The position numbers and the translations under genes are program-made. From Alphaproteobacteria bacterium GM7ARS4 (GTDB lineage: Bacteria; Pseudomonadota; Alphaproteobacteria; GM7ARS4): a DNA stretch of 64,000 nt. Numbering within the stretch: the first letter of the stretch is position 1; each line of letters starts with the position of its first letter. The DNA is taken from positions 352,658 through 416,657 of the forward strand of contig JACONL010000001.1 in NCBI GenBank assembly GCA_014332745.1. Reading direction: 5' to 3'. The notes beneath the pieces were generated by a model. It did not search any database, was not told where the DNA came from, and saw nothing but the letters and a program-made list of their open reading frames with translations. Below are positions 51,726 to 60,361 of this stretch, one piece after another.

Positions 51726-51799
51726 TGGGCCCGGCAGGACTCGAACCTGCAACTTAACCGTTATGAGCGGTCCGCTCTAACCAATTGAACTACGGGCCC
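51726..51799 (-). tRNA. tRNA with CAT anticodon (Ile2/lysidine type or elongator Met)
   Basis: On the - strand the acceptor GGGCCCG pairs with CGGGCCC. The anticodon stem GACCG/CGGTT encloses the loop CTCATAA, anticodon CAT. T-arm GGTTCGAGTCC. The GGGCCC acceptor resembles alphaproteobacterial tRNA-Ile(CAT), but elongator Met cannot be excluded by eye. Its 3' end faces the decayed cassette at 50.0-51.7 kb. Confidence 0.9.
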
Positions 51800-51955
51800 C
51801 CTTTCGCCTCTCTTATACACCCCCTATACCCCCTCTATACCTATATGCCATACCATAGATGACACATCAAGGACACCATCGATGACGGACAGGCGCGCCT
51901 CCATGCCCCCATGCATGCTCTGTCCCCTTTCTGTCGTTGTGTCTGTGCGTGACGC

Positions 51956-53716
51956 TCAAGAGAGATAGCTGCGCAATTTGCGCGAACGACATGGATGTCT
52001 CAGTTTACGCAATGCCTTCGACTCTATCTGGCGAATACGCTCCCTTGTCACACGGAATTCCTTGCCTACTTCTTCCAACGTGTGGTCGGTTTGCATGCCG
52101 ATACCAAAGCGCTTCTTGAGGACTTGTGCCTCTCGCGGCGTTAAATCCCCGAGGCTCTCTAGGGCTTGCTCACGCAACTCACTATTGATGGTGGCTTCCT
52201 CAGGAAGAATGGTCTCCTTATCCTCGATAAAGTCGCCGATACAGCTGTCATCCTCTTCGCCCACTGGATTTTCGAGGCTCACAGGCTCTTTGGCGATCCG
52301 CAAGACTCTACGTATTTTATCCACAGGCATATCTAACTCTTTAGAAATCTCTTCGGGCTGTGGTTCGCGTCCTTCATTGTGAAGGATTCTCTTCTGTGCG
52401 CGCATGATTTTGCTGATCGTCTCGATCATATGGACGGGAACACGTATGGTGCGCGCTTGGTCGGCAATGGAACGTGTAATGGCTTGACGAATCCACCATG
52501 TGGCATAGGTGGAAAATTTATAGCCACGGCGATAGTCGAATTTATCCACCGCCTTCATGAGACCGATATTGCCCTCTTGGATAAGATCTAACAGCTGCAA
52601 GCCACGATGGATATATTTCTTGGCAATGGAGATGACGAGACGTAAATTCGCTTCCACCATCTCTTTCTTTGCCTTCTTCGTTGCGCGCTTACTCTTATTG
52701 ACCTTTAAGAGGATGTCTTTCAGCTCATGCAGAGGCATATGATATTCTTTGGTGAGGGCAAGAAGGTTTTCGATGAGGGCGCGTCCCTTGTTATCTTTGT
52801 CATCGGCAAATGTGCGCCAGCCCGGCGCATTGCGACGCCCGACCTCTTCCAACCATCGGGGACTCAGCACAGCATGTTGGTAGCATGCGAGAAAATCTTG
52901 GCGGTCAATGCCACATTCTTGGGCATGACGCAAAAGCTCACTTTCCAATTGGAGAATATGCTTTTGCTTGTCTTGCATCGCCTCTGTCAGGGACGTGACA
53001 TGCTGTTCATTGACAGGCAAGCCATCGAGGGCAGCACAAATCTTTTCACAATGTGCCTTATAGTCTGCCTCTAAGGCGGGAGGTATCTCTTTCCCCTTAT
53101 TCAGATAGTCCAGACGCTTCACACGTAAGGCATCCATCTTCTCACGTAGTTGGTCCAACGCCTCAAAGGATGCCTTCACGTGGGGCGCGATGACATTCTC
53201 CATGACTGCCGTCGATATCTGTGCCGTATGGGGGGTATCATCACCGCCATAGTCATCTTTAGGGGATGTTTTCTTTGCCGATGTTTTCGTCTCTTTCTTT
53301 TTCGCGACACGCCCATAGATTGTCTCGACATTGAAAAGAGAGCGCAAAGACGCCTCATCCTTCATGCCACGACAGATAAGGTCAAGGGTTGCAGGGTGTT
53401 CGTTGAGGGCGCGCAACATGGCTTTCCATCCCTCTTCGATACGTTTGGCGATGGAAATCTCACCCTCTCGGGACAACAGCTCCTTACTCCCCATGTCACG
53501 GAGATAAATTTTGATAGGGTCATCAGAATATCCCGCGTAAGAGTCCGATGATGTTTTCTTGTATCGTCCACTCTCTGTTTCTGACGCGCTTTGTCCTTCT
53601 CTGAGAAAGATGTTCTCGTAGCGGTTATGAGTCCCCGTATTGTCGGCGTCATAAGTGGTCTCTGAGGGGGCACTCTCTTGAGAAGGCATGTTTTGAGCAG
53701 GAGACGTCTTCTTCAT
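51956..53716 (-). CDS. rpoD: RNA polymerase sigma factor RpoD (sigma-70)
   Basis: Primary sigma factor. 586 residues from ATG 53716 (two GTG codons precede it). Region 1.2: [20 protein letters not shown]. Region 2: [40 protein letters not shown] and [20 protein letters not shown]. Region 3 follows with [13 protein letters not shown]. Region 4: [17 protein letters not shown] and [20 protein letters not shown]. The region 1.1 part is short and hydrophilic. It follows dnaG, the classical macromolecular-synthesis order, and has its own strong promoter. Confidence 0.97.
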   Translation of the reverse strand: MKKTSPAQNMPSQESAPSETTYDADNTGTHNRYENIFLREGQSASETESGRYKKTSSDSYAGYSDDPIKIYLRDMGSKELLSREGEISIAKRIEEGWKAMLRALNEHPATLDLICRGMKDEASLRSLFNVETIYGRVAKKKETKTSAKKTSPKDDYGGDDTPHTAQISTAVMENVIAPHVKASFEALDQLREKMDALRVKRLDYLNKGKEIPPALEADYKAHCEKICAALDGLPVNEQHVTSLTEAMQDKQKHILQLESELLRHAQECGIDRQDFLACYQHAVLSPRWLEEVGRRNAPGWRTFADDKDNKGRALIENLLALTKEYHMPLHELKDILLKVNKSKRATKKAKKEMVEANLRLVISIAKKYIHRGLQLLDLIQEGNIGLMKAVDKFDYRRGYKFSTYATWWIRQAITRSIADQARTIRVPVHMIETISKIMRAQKRILHNEGREPQPEEISKELDMPVDKIRRVLRIAKEPVSLENPVGEEDDSCIGDFIEDKETILPEEATINSELREQALESLGDLTPREAQVLKKRFGIGMQTDHTLEEVGKEFRVTRERIRQIESKALRKLRHPCRSRKLRSYLS

Positions 53717-53814
53717 CACCACAGGGCAGGACTAAAGGTTGCACGACGCTAACCCCCCCGCGCGTCACGGCTGGGGCAACAGCGAAAGAGGTTTGTCTTT
53801 AACACTAGAACGGG

Positions 53815-53843
53815 ATTATAATGGCGACATGCGGGAAAAGCAA
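53815..53843 (-). promoter_or_regulatory. rpoD promoter
   Basis: On the - strand TTGCTT (53843-53838), a 17-base spacer, perfect TATAAT (53820-53815), about 100 bases before the rpoD start. The -35 box abuts the end of dnaG. Confidence 0.65.
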
Positions 53844-53865
53844 GATATTTTTCAAAAAATATCTT
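53842..53865. terminator. Perfect AT-rich hairpin at the end of dnaG
   Basis: AAGATATTTTT (53842-53852) pairs with AAAAATATCTT (53855-53865) around two bases, an 11-bp stem that includes the last dnaG codons and stop. It may attenuate or process the dnaG-rpoD transcript. There is no U tract beyond it. Confidence 0.45.
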
Positions 53866-55837
53866 CGCTGTCGTGTTTTTTACGCAAGGCATCGAGGAAT
53901 GCCTCCCGTTCCGATAAGCTGAGCCGTTTCATCATGAGGTTTTTATCGGGACGATGGGCGTCATGGTCTGTGGTATCATATTCGTTGCTGACGGCATGGA
54001 GTTGCTCTTCCCGTATCAGGTGTGCCAGATGTGTGCGCGCACCGTCTGTGTCAGAGGCGCCATAGGGGGCGATTTTTTGCGTGCCTCTCGTGATTTTACT
54101 TTCGTAGTCTCTGGGATGTGCCGTAGGCGCAATCTCTGGCGAGAAAAGGGCTACATGGTGCGAGCAGAGCCTTTCTTTGATGGTGGCACATCCTTGTTGT
54201 GAGAGCCATGCTTGTAATGCTTGGCTCGACATGCGACGATCAGCAAGGGCAAGCACTTCCGCGCACCGCGTGAGCTCTTCTGTGGCGAATTGGATACGGA
54301 GAACATCCTCTATGAATTCATCCAAGAGATGTGGGTGGTGGATCAAGGCAGCGAGAATGTAATCTTGGCGCGACAGCACCTCTTTGTCCCCTACGCCACG
54401 CTGTGTCGCTCTTGAGGGCATGATATGGGGAGGGGGAGGCATGCCAAAACGGCTTTTTGGGCGTTGTTGTTTATGGGTGCGAGTCGAGAGATAGGAAAAG
54501 AACCAGTCTTTAAACAGCTGCGCGTATTCTTTGCGGAGGACGTCATCTTGGATGGCATCCGCATCTTTGAGGAGCTGTTTTTTTGCCCGCGCGTAGTATT
54601 CGGGACTTTTTTTCACAGCCATAGGGTCAGTGGATGGGGGGGCATGCGTGTGGGCGTAGGAAAAGGCGTCTTGCCACAGGAGGGAGGCAAGGCTATGGGG
54701 TTTATCTAATAAGGCGTTGAAATGGGCGATCGCTTTCTCGCCTTGCCTCATCATGGAGTCGGGGTCTTCGTGGGGGGGAAGAAAGATAAAAAACAGGCTC
54801 TTCTCAGCCGTGATGACGGGGAGAATAAGATGGGCAAGGCGAGTCGCGGCGCGTCTGCCAGCATCATCGCCATCTAAACAGACGAATACTGTTGCGCCTC
54901 GTCGCCACAATGTTTGCACATGGCGTACAGAGAGGGCTGTGCCAAGGGGAGCGACCGCCTCTTGAAAGCCACAACGATAGAGCGTGATGACATCCATATA
55001 GCCTTCCACCAAGATGGCGCGCTTTTTCGTGCGTATGGCATCAGCGGCATGATGGAGTCCATAGAGGACATCCTTTTTATGAAAAAGAGGCGTCTGTGGC
55101 GAATTGATATATTTAGGGATAGGGTAGCTGCTTGTGCTTTTTTTCACCGACCTCCCGCCAAAGCCAACGACATGCCCATGATTGTCGTGGATAGGAAAGA
55201 TAAGGCGAGAGCGAAAACGTGGAACACACGCCCCTGTCTTATCTGTCTTATCTTTCTTATAGTACAGGCCAGATGTCGTCCATTCCTCTGGTGTGAACCC
55301 CCTTTCCTCGAGCGCCATACGCAAGGCTCTGTCGTGGGGTGGCGCAAAGCCAAGGGAAAATCTGTCTCTTATGTCATCTGTGATACCGCGCTCTTTGATA
55401 TAGGTGCGTATCAACGCTGCCTCTGTCCCGTTCTCTTCCCTGAGGGCATTCTGAAAGAACACTGACGCCATCTCCACAAGCGCCATAAGACGCTTTTTCT
55501 TGTCGTTGGCGTCTTTATGCGCTTTGTGTGAGAAGGAAGAATCATAGACAACCTCCATGCCACGTAGAGACGCGAGTTTCAAGACAGCATCGACGAAATT
55601 GATATGATGGTATTCGCGCAAGAAGGTGAGCGCATCGCCTTTGGCATGGCAACCAAAGCAATAATAAACGCCTTTTTCCCCATGGACATGGAAAGAGGGC
55701 GTCTTTTCCTTATGGAAGGGGCATAGTCCTTTGTGGCTTTCCCCAGCGCGGGTGAGCTTCACATAAGAGCCAATAAGAGAGACAATATCGCTATTCTGCC
55801 GAAGTCTCTCCAGAAAATCGGGAGCAAAAGAGCCCAT
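53852..55837 (-). CDS. dnaG: DNA primase
   Basis: Makes RNA primers at the replication fork. 661 residues. N-terminal zinc-binding domain with LCPFHKEKTPSFHVH and YYCFGCHAKGDA (Cys, His, Cys, Cys). Catalytic TOPRIM region with VEGYMDVITLYRCGF and CLDGDDAGRRAA. RFSLGFAPPHDRAL and GFGGRSVKKSTSSYPIPKYI are conserved DnaG blocks. The C-terminal helicase-interaction domain is present but diverged. It lies 12 bases after a GatB/YqeY gene, a usual arrangement, with rpoD downstream. Confidence 0.96.
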   Translation of the reverse strand: MGSFAPDFLERLRQNSDIVSLIGSYVKLTRAGESHKGLCPFHKEKTPSFHVHGEKGVYYCFGCHAKGDALTFLREYHHINFVDAVLKLASLRGMEVVYDSSFSHKAHKDANDKKKRLMALVEMASVFFQNALREENGTEAALIRTYIKERGITDDIRDRFSLGFAPPHDRALRMALEERGFTPEEWTTSGLYYKKDKTDKTGACVPRFRSRLIFPIHDNHGHVVGFGGRSVKKSTSSYPIPKYINSPQTPLFHKKDVLYGLHHAADAIRTKKRAILVEGYMDVITLYRCGFQEAVAPLGTALSVRHVQTLWRRGATVFVCLDGDDAGRRAATRLAHLILPVITAEKSLFFIFLPPHEDPDSMMRQGEKAIAHFNALLDKPHSLASLLWQDAFSYAHTHAPPSTDPMAVKKSPEYYARAKKQLLKDADAIQDDVLRKEYAQLFKDWFFSYLSTRTHKQQRPKSRFGMPPPPHIMPSRATQRGVGDKEVLSRQDYILAALIHHPHLLDEFIEDVLRIQFATEELTRCAEVLALADRRMSSQALQAWLSQQGCATIKERLCSHHVALFSPEIAPTAHPRDYESKITRGTQKIAPYGASDTDGARTHLAHLIREEQLHAVSNEYDTTDHDAHRPDKNLMMKRLSLSEREAFLDALRKKHDSEDIF

Positions 55838-55849
55838 CAGCTGACACCC

Positions 55850-56359
55850 CTATGGCGTCTTTTTAGGAAGCGCGCCGAGACGTTCTTTGACCAAGGCACT
55901 GACCTTCGCCATATCGAGGCATGCGCCATGGCGTTGCTTGAGGGAGGCGATGACACGTCCCATATCTTTTATGGTGGTTGCCTGTATGTCTTTGATGGTT
56001 GTATCGATGGCGTCAAGGGTGTCTTCTGTGCTGAGCATGGCGGGGAGAAATGTTTGAATGATACCAATTTCTTTTTTTTCTTTATCTGCCAATTCGGGAC
56101 GACCGCCTTTGAGATAGAGGTCGGCGCTCTCTTGGCGCTTTTTGACCATCGTGTGGAGCAACGCCATGATGGCTTGGTCGTCTATGGCTTTGGTGGCGCC
56201 CTTTGAGCCAGTCCGTGCGTCAATATCTTTTCGTGTGATTTCAGCGAGAATCATGCGAAGACTACTCACACAGAGGGCGTCTTTCGTTTTGATGGCGCGA
56301 TTGAGGGCTTGGCGGAGGGTATCGCGCATGCCCTGCAATTGAGAAGAAGATTCTGTCAT
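55850..56359 (-). CDS. GatB/YqeY domain protein
   Basis: 169 residues of the YqeY family, which resembles the tail domain of GatB, the tRNA-dependent amidotransferase subunit. Family features: RDTLRQALNRAIKTKDALCV, SSLRMILAEITRKDIDAR, EKKEIGIIQTFLPAMLS, and DMGRVIASLKQRHGACLDM (family M-G-K-V-M-x-x-L-K). YqeY genes commonly precede dnaG and rpoD. Stand-alone role unproven; tRNA binding is likely. It is divergent from carA. Confidence 0.88.
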   Translation of the reverse strand: MTESSSQLQGMRDTLRQALNRAIKTKDALCVSSLRMILAEITRKDIDARTGSKGATKAIDDQAIMALLHTMVKKRQESADLYLKGGRPELADKEKKEIGIIQTFLPAMLSTEDTLDAIDTTIKDIQATTIKDMGRVIASLKQRHGACLDMAKVSALVKERLGALPKKTP

Positions 56360-56449
56360 GATGTATGCTATGATGGCGGGGGTGTCCTGTGCCTATGGTG
56401 ACGTAACGCCCGTGAAAAAGCAAATCGTTTTTATGGAGAGAGGGGGACA

Positions 56450-57640
56450 ATGCATGCTCAGCAAGAGATAACGGCAGCCCTTGTGCTCGGGGACGGCTTT
56501 GTCTGTGTGGGACAGGGGGTTGGCTGTGAAGGCATGGCGTTGGGTGAGCTCTGTTTCAACACATCCATGACGGGTTACCAGGAAATTTTGACTGACCCTT
56601 CTTATTGCGGGCAGATCGTCCTGTTCACGTTTCCTCATATTGGCAATGTGGGGACAAATGACGAGGACAACGAAGCGGCGCGTCCTTTTGTGCGGGGGTG
56701 TGTTCTGGCGACGCCGATCACGCCACCATCGAATCATCGGAGCATCGAGTCATTGGATGGATGGCTTGTCCGTCATGGGCTTATAGCGCTTTGTGGCGTC
56801 CAGACTCGTGTGCTGGTGCATCGTTTGCGTGATAAGGGATGTCTCAATGGAGGCATTGTCCATCGTCCTCAAGGATTAAGGGCTGATGATATAGACGATG
56901 TCAGGAAAGCCTTGGCGCATGAGCCTCCTATGGAAGGCAGACGTCTTGACTTAGATGTCACGACGAGAGAAGATTATCTGTGGCGGGAAGGGCTCTTTCG
57001 TGGATACGGGGAAACGACAGAGCAAGGCAAGGAGGCACAGCATACAAGAGAGACCAAAGGCGAGCGTCCTCTTGTCGTTGTTATCGATTATGGCGTGAAG
57101 CGTGCGTTATTGCGTCATTTATACGAGGGCGGCGTCGATGTGCGCGTTGTTCCATCTTCTGCCAATGCTGCTGCCATCATGGCGTATGACCCTGATGGCA
57201 TTGTTTTAAGCAATGGGCCTGGGGACCCACGTGCCACATTCGAGTGCGTGAGCGCTGTGGTGCGGTGTCTCATCGAGAGTCGACTTCCCGTGCTAGGCAT
57301 TTGTTTAGGCCATCAATTGCTCTGTTTAGGGTTAGGCGGGCGTGTGATGAAGATGCCTTTTGGCCATCATGGCGGGAATCAGCCTGTGCGTTGCGAGACG
57401 AACGGGCGCATCGACATTACGAGCCAGAATCATGGCTTTACCGTCGTTGAGGAGTCCCTCGACTCGTCTTTGGGTGTCACGCACCATTCTTTATTTGATG
57501 GGACGGTGGAAGGGATGTCTCTTGATGGCCGACTCATGGCGGTGCAATATCACCCTGAGGCGAGCCCTGGTCCTTTGGATTCGACCCATATCATCCGCGA
57601 TTTTTGTGTCAAGGTAAGGCAAAGCAAAGGGTGCGCCTAA
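56450..57640 (+). CDS. carA: Carbamoyl-phosphate synthase small (glutaminase) subunit
   Basis: Supplies ammonia to CarB for carbamoyl phosphate (pyrimidine and arginine synthesis). 396 residues. N-terminal domain with GELCFNTSMTGYQEILTDPS and FPHIGNVGTNDEDNE. C-terminal class I amidotransferase with LSNGPGDPR, the nucleophile in LGICLGHQLLCLGLG, and the His/Glu pair in QYHPEASPG. A GAGAGAGGGGG ribosome binding site precedes ATG 56450. carB is not next to it; fumC follows in the opposite direction. Confidence 0.96.
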   Translation: MHAQQEITAALVLGDGFVCVGQGVGCEGMALGELCFNTSMTGYQEILTDPSYCGQIVLFTFPHIGNVGTNDEDNEAARPFVRGCVLATPITPPSNHRSIESLDGWLVRHGLIALCGVQTRVLVHRLRDKGCLNGGIVHRPQGLRADDIDDVRKALAHEPPMEGRRLDLDVTTREDYLWREGLFRGYGETTEQGKEAQHTRETKGERPLVVVIDYGVKRALLRHLYEGGVDVRVVPSSANAAAIMAYDPDGIVLSNGPGDPRATFECVSAVVRCLIESRLPVLGICLGHQLLCLGLGGRVMKMPFGHHGGNQPVRCETNGRIDITSQNHGFTVVEESLDSSLGVTHHSLFDGTVEGMSLDGRLMAVQYHPEASPGPLDSTHIIRDFCVKVRQSKGCA

Positions 57641-57688
57641 ATAAAGCGCCTAAAGACCATGTGAGGACGATGACATGAGCCGTGGCCA

Positions 57689-59107
57689 TTATGATGGTTC
57701 ATAGGGGCGTATCATGTCTTGAGGGCGCACCCATGCGTCAAATTGCTGTTCATTGACAAGCCCTAAGGCGATGGCTGCTTGTTTCAGGGTGCTGTTGTCT
57801 TGATGGGCTTTCTGAGCGATTTTGGCGGCGTTCTCGTAGCCGATGTGGGGATTGAGGGCGGTGACGAGCATGAGCGATTGCTCCATGAGGTCTTGGATAC
57901 GTTGCTTGTGAGGGCGCACGCCAGTGAGGCAATGGCGATGGAAATTCGTGATGCCGTGGGCGAGAAGGGAGAGGGAACGTAAGACATTATGGATGATGAC
58001 GGGCTTGTAGACATTGAGTTCGAAATGCCCTTGGCTGCCGGCGATTGTCACGGCGCTATGATTGCCCATGACTTGGACGCATATCTGGCTGAGGCTTTCG
58101 CATTGTGTGGGATTGACTTTGCCGGGCATGATGGATGAACCAGGTTCGTTGGCGGGGAGGATGAGTTCGCCTAAGCCACTTCTTGGTCCTGAGGCGAGGA
58201 AGCGTATATCATTGACGATTTTCATGAGGCTTACGGCGAGAGTCTCGAGGCTTGCCGAGAAGGAGACGAGGTCGTCATGAGCCGCCATGTGGGCGTAGGT
58301 ATTGTCTGTGGCTGTGAAGGGGTGGCCTGTGATGTCTGCTACGTGGCGTGCGAACTGCGCTGCGAATCCCTTAGGTGTATTGAGTCCCGTTCCGACAGCG
58401 CTTCCCCCTTGGGCGAGGGCGTAAAGGGCTTGGAGGGCATGGCGGATACGTTGCGCGCTTGCCTGTGTCATGGCGTGATAGCCAGAAAAGACTTGGCCCA
58501 GACTGATAGGCGTTGCGTCTTGTGTATGGGTGCGTCCCACCTTGATAATGTCTTTGAAGGCGCGCGTTTTTTTGGCGAGGTCGTCATTGAGGCGTTCGAT
58601 GGCTGGCAGGAGTGTCTTGTGGCATAGGAGCACAGCGGCGATATGCATGGCGGTGGGGAATGTATCATTGGACGATTGCGAGCAATTACAATGGTCGTTA
58701 GGGTGGACGGGGGATTTTGAGCCTAACGGCTGTCCCAATTGTTCATTGGCGCTATTGGCGATGACTTCGTTGATATTCATATTGCTCTGGGTGCCTGAGC
58801 CTGTTTGCCATATGACGAGGGGAAACTGGTCGTCCATCATGCCTTTTTGTATTTTTTTTGCTTCGGCAATGATGGCGTTACCGAGCTTGGTATCGAGGAC
58901 GCCTAAGGCCATATTGGCGAGGGCGGCAGCGTGTTTTTGTATGGCGAGAGCATGGATGATGTCGTGTGGCATGCGCTCTGTATGCGCTGGAAAGGCAAAG
59001 TTTTCGAGACTTCTTTGGGTTTGCGCGCCCCAATAGCAGTTATGGGCGACGGCGACAGGGCCGAGACTATCCTGTTCTGTTCTGTGTGTAGGCTGTGTCT
59101 TTGGCAT
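57689..59107 (-). CDS. fumC: Class II fumarate hydratase
   Basis: TCA cycle fumarase, Fe-independent. 472 residues. Family signatures: WQTGSGTQSNMNINEVIANS, SSNDTFPTAMHIAAV, KVGRTHTQDATPISLGQ and the signature GSSIMPGKVNPTQCE with the flexible catalytic Ser loop. The C-terminal segment NPHIGYENAAKIAQKAH is typical. Length normal. It starts just downstream of a 16-17 bp repeat array separating it from sspB on the same strand, and is convergent with carA. Confidence 0.96.
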   Translation of the reverse strand: MPKTQPTHRTEQDSLGPVAVAHNCYWGAQTQRSLENFAFPAHTERMPHDIIHALAIQKHAAALANMALGVLDTKLGNAIIAEAKKIQKGMMDDQFPLVIWQTGSGTQSNMNINEVIANSANEQLGQPLGSKSPVHPNDHCNCSQSSNDTFPTAMHIAAVLLCHKTLLPAIERLNDDLAKKTRAFKDIIKVGRTHTQDATPISLGQVFSGYHAMTQASAQRIRHALQALYALAQGGSAVGTGLNTPKGFAAQFARHVADITGHPFTATDNTYAHMAAHDDLVSFSASLETLAVSLMKIVNDIRFLASGPRSGLGELILPANEPGSSIMPGKVNPTQCESLSQICVQVMGNHSAVTIAGSQGHFELNVYKPVIIHNVLRSLSLLAHGITNFHRHCLTGVRPHKQRIQDLMEQSLMLVTALNPHIGYENAAKIAQKAHQDNSTLKQAAIALGLVNEQQFDAWVRPQDMIRPYEPS

Positions 59108-59110
59108 TGT

Positions 59111-59169
59111 TATTGTGAGGGGGGGGCTATTGTGAGGGGGGGTTATTGTGAGGAGGGTTTATTGCGAGG
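59111..59169. repeat. 16-17 bp imperfect tandem repeat between sspB and fumC
   Basis: TATTGTGAGG at 59111, 59128 and 59144 and TATTGCGAGG at 59160, separated by G-rich spacers. The last copy covers the sspB stop codon. It directly precedes the fumC start codon on the - strand. Confidence 0.85.
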
Positions 59170-59785
59170 GTGTTCGAGGGGGAGGCGGTGTCTTTTTGCG
59201 TGCTATGAGAGGGATGAGGCGTGCGGTTTTTTGTCTGTTGTCCTTTCCCTTTGTGTCTTTTGTCTTTGAGGTTTGTGTTGTTTTTTTGTGGGTGGTCTGT
59301 TGGCTTGGAGGGGAGAGCCGTATGGGTGTGCGTTTGGGAAAGGGGATAATGGGTTTTGTGCGGTCGGTGATGTTGGTCTCTGTGCGTGTTTTGGCGTCGG
59401 TCGTCCCTTGTGTGGAGGAGCATGCTGGCGTGAGGTGCAATTCGATGGGGGCGATGGGGTCGCGCATTTCCTCGAGGGCGTCATAGGGGATAGACAAGCG
59501 ATAGGCGAGTCTGTGGAAGAAGAGGGTTACAGAGAAGGCGACATCGTTGGTTTGGAGATTTTGGAATTGGTGTTGTAGGAGGATTGTCATTCTCTCAGGG
59601 TAGCGTTTTCGCAAGGACTCTGCCATCGTGACGTCGTCTCTATCGGTGCGAAAGGTCAAGTAGAGGTGATGTTTTCCTTGCAAGCCGTGGGCGATGATAT
59701 GTTGGATGGTGCGTTTGGCGATGAGTCGCATGCCCTCATCGAGCCATAGGCGGTAGGGGATAAGGCTTTTATCTTCCGAACCCAT
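59159..59785 (-). CDS. sspB: SspB-type ClpXP adaptor (alphaproteobacterial)
   Basis: Binds ssrA-tagged proteins and delivers them to ClpXP. 208 residues. Substrate-binding domain (1 to about 120): IPYRLWLDEGMRLIAKRTIQ, GLQGKHHLYLTFRTDRDDV, RYPERMTILLQHQFQNL, FSVTLFFHRLAYRLSIPYDA and DPIAPIELHL, all in line with the alpha-type family. A long Thr/Lys/Pro-rich disordered tail follows. RLIPLIARKK near the end resembles the short ClpX-binding peptide, then a PPPP stretch. The tmRNA gene lies 130 bases upstream on the same strand. Confidence 0.85.
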   Translation of the reverse strand: MGSEDKSLIPYRLWLDEGMRLIAKRTIQHIIAHGLQGKHHLYLTFRTDRDDVTMAESLRKRYPERMTILLQHQFQNLQTNDVAFSVTLFFHRLAYRLSIPYDALEEMRDPIAPIELHLTPACSSTQGTTDAKTRTETNITDRTKPIIPFPKRTPIRLSPPSQQTTHKKTTQTSKTKDTKGKDNRQKTARLIPLIARKKTPPPPRTPSQ

Positions 59786-59915
59786 ACGATGATGCGCCTT
59801 ATGGGAGACGTTGCGCGGACATTATGCGCCCGAGATATGTTGTGGGATATGTCGTGGCTGTCGTGGCGGGGATAAGAGGCATAGGGCGATGCTGTTGACG
59901 GTCTTCGGGGTTGGT

Positions 59916-60172
59916 GGGAGGTTTCTGTTGCCCGGCACCTCCCGAGCCGCGCTTACTTAGATGTTAAGCAGCGAGTGCAACATTGTCGTTGGCACTTGTG
60001 AGTTGGTTCTGATTTTCGAATGAACCAGATTCGGGTAAAAGCAAAGTTTTTCACAGCCTGTCGATCCTATCTCACCCCCTTATGTCTTTTGGTGGAGGTG
60101 CCGGGTACCGCCCCCGGGTCCAGTTCAGTTACTCCTGCAATGCGTTTATCACCATAGTGAGGAAGCCTCACG
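59916..60172 (-). ncRNA. ssrA: Two-piece (permuted) tmRNA
   Basis: Read on the - strand. The acceptor piece comes first and ends CACCTCCACCA (60100-60090). A 10-base loop to be excised follows. The coding piece then starts GGGGGTG (60079-60073), which pairs with CACCTCC as a tRNA-like acceptor stem, and continues with a GGATCGACAGGC segment. The tag frame at 59993-59964 reads ANDNVALAA then TAA. A hairpin (GGGAGGT/ACCTCCC, 59944-59916) is near the 3' end. Permuted ssrA is the alphaproteobacterial type. End points are approximate. Confidence 0.88.
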
Positions 60173-60178
60173 AGACTC

Positions 60179-60207
60179 AGTATAATCTTTGTGGCGACGG
60201 ATTGCAA
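60179..60207 (-). promoter_or_regulatory. ssrA promoter
   Basis: On the - strand TTGCAA (60207-60202), a 17-base spacer, TATACT (60184-60179), which places the start near 60172. The divergent thyX start codon is about 155 bases away. Confidence 0.65.
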
Positions 60208-60361
60208 CGGGAAAATCTTGTGCGCATGGGGCGCGTGTGGCTCTGTGTGGTATGGTCTGTAGGCGGTTGCCTTTGTATGTTTCGGGGCTTTCCATTTTGG
60301 GGTGTGTTGTGTATGGTAAGAGTCTGTGAGAGAGGGGTGAGGGACGGTACGCAACAAGGAT

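Noticed and set aside
51721-51805. Att site duplication of the CAT tRNA
   Set aside because: No second copy of the tRNA 3' end found on the far side of the cassette.
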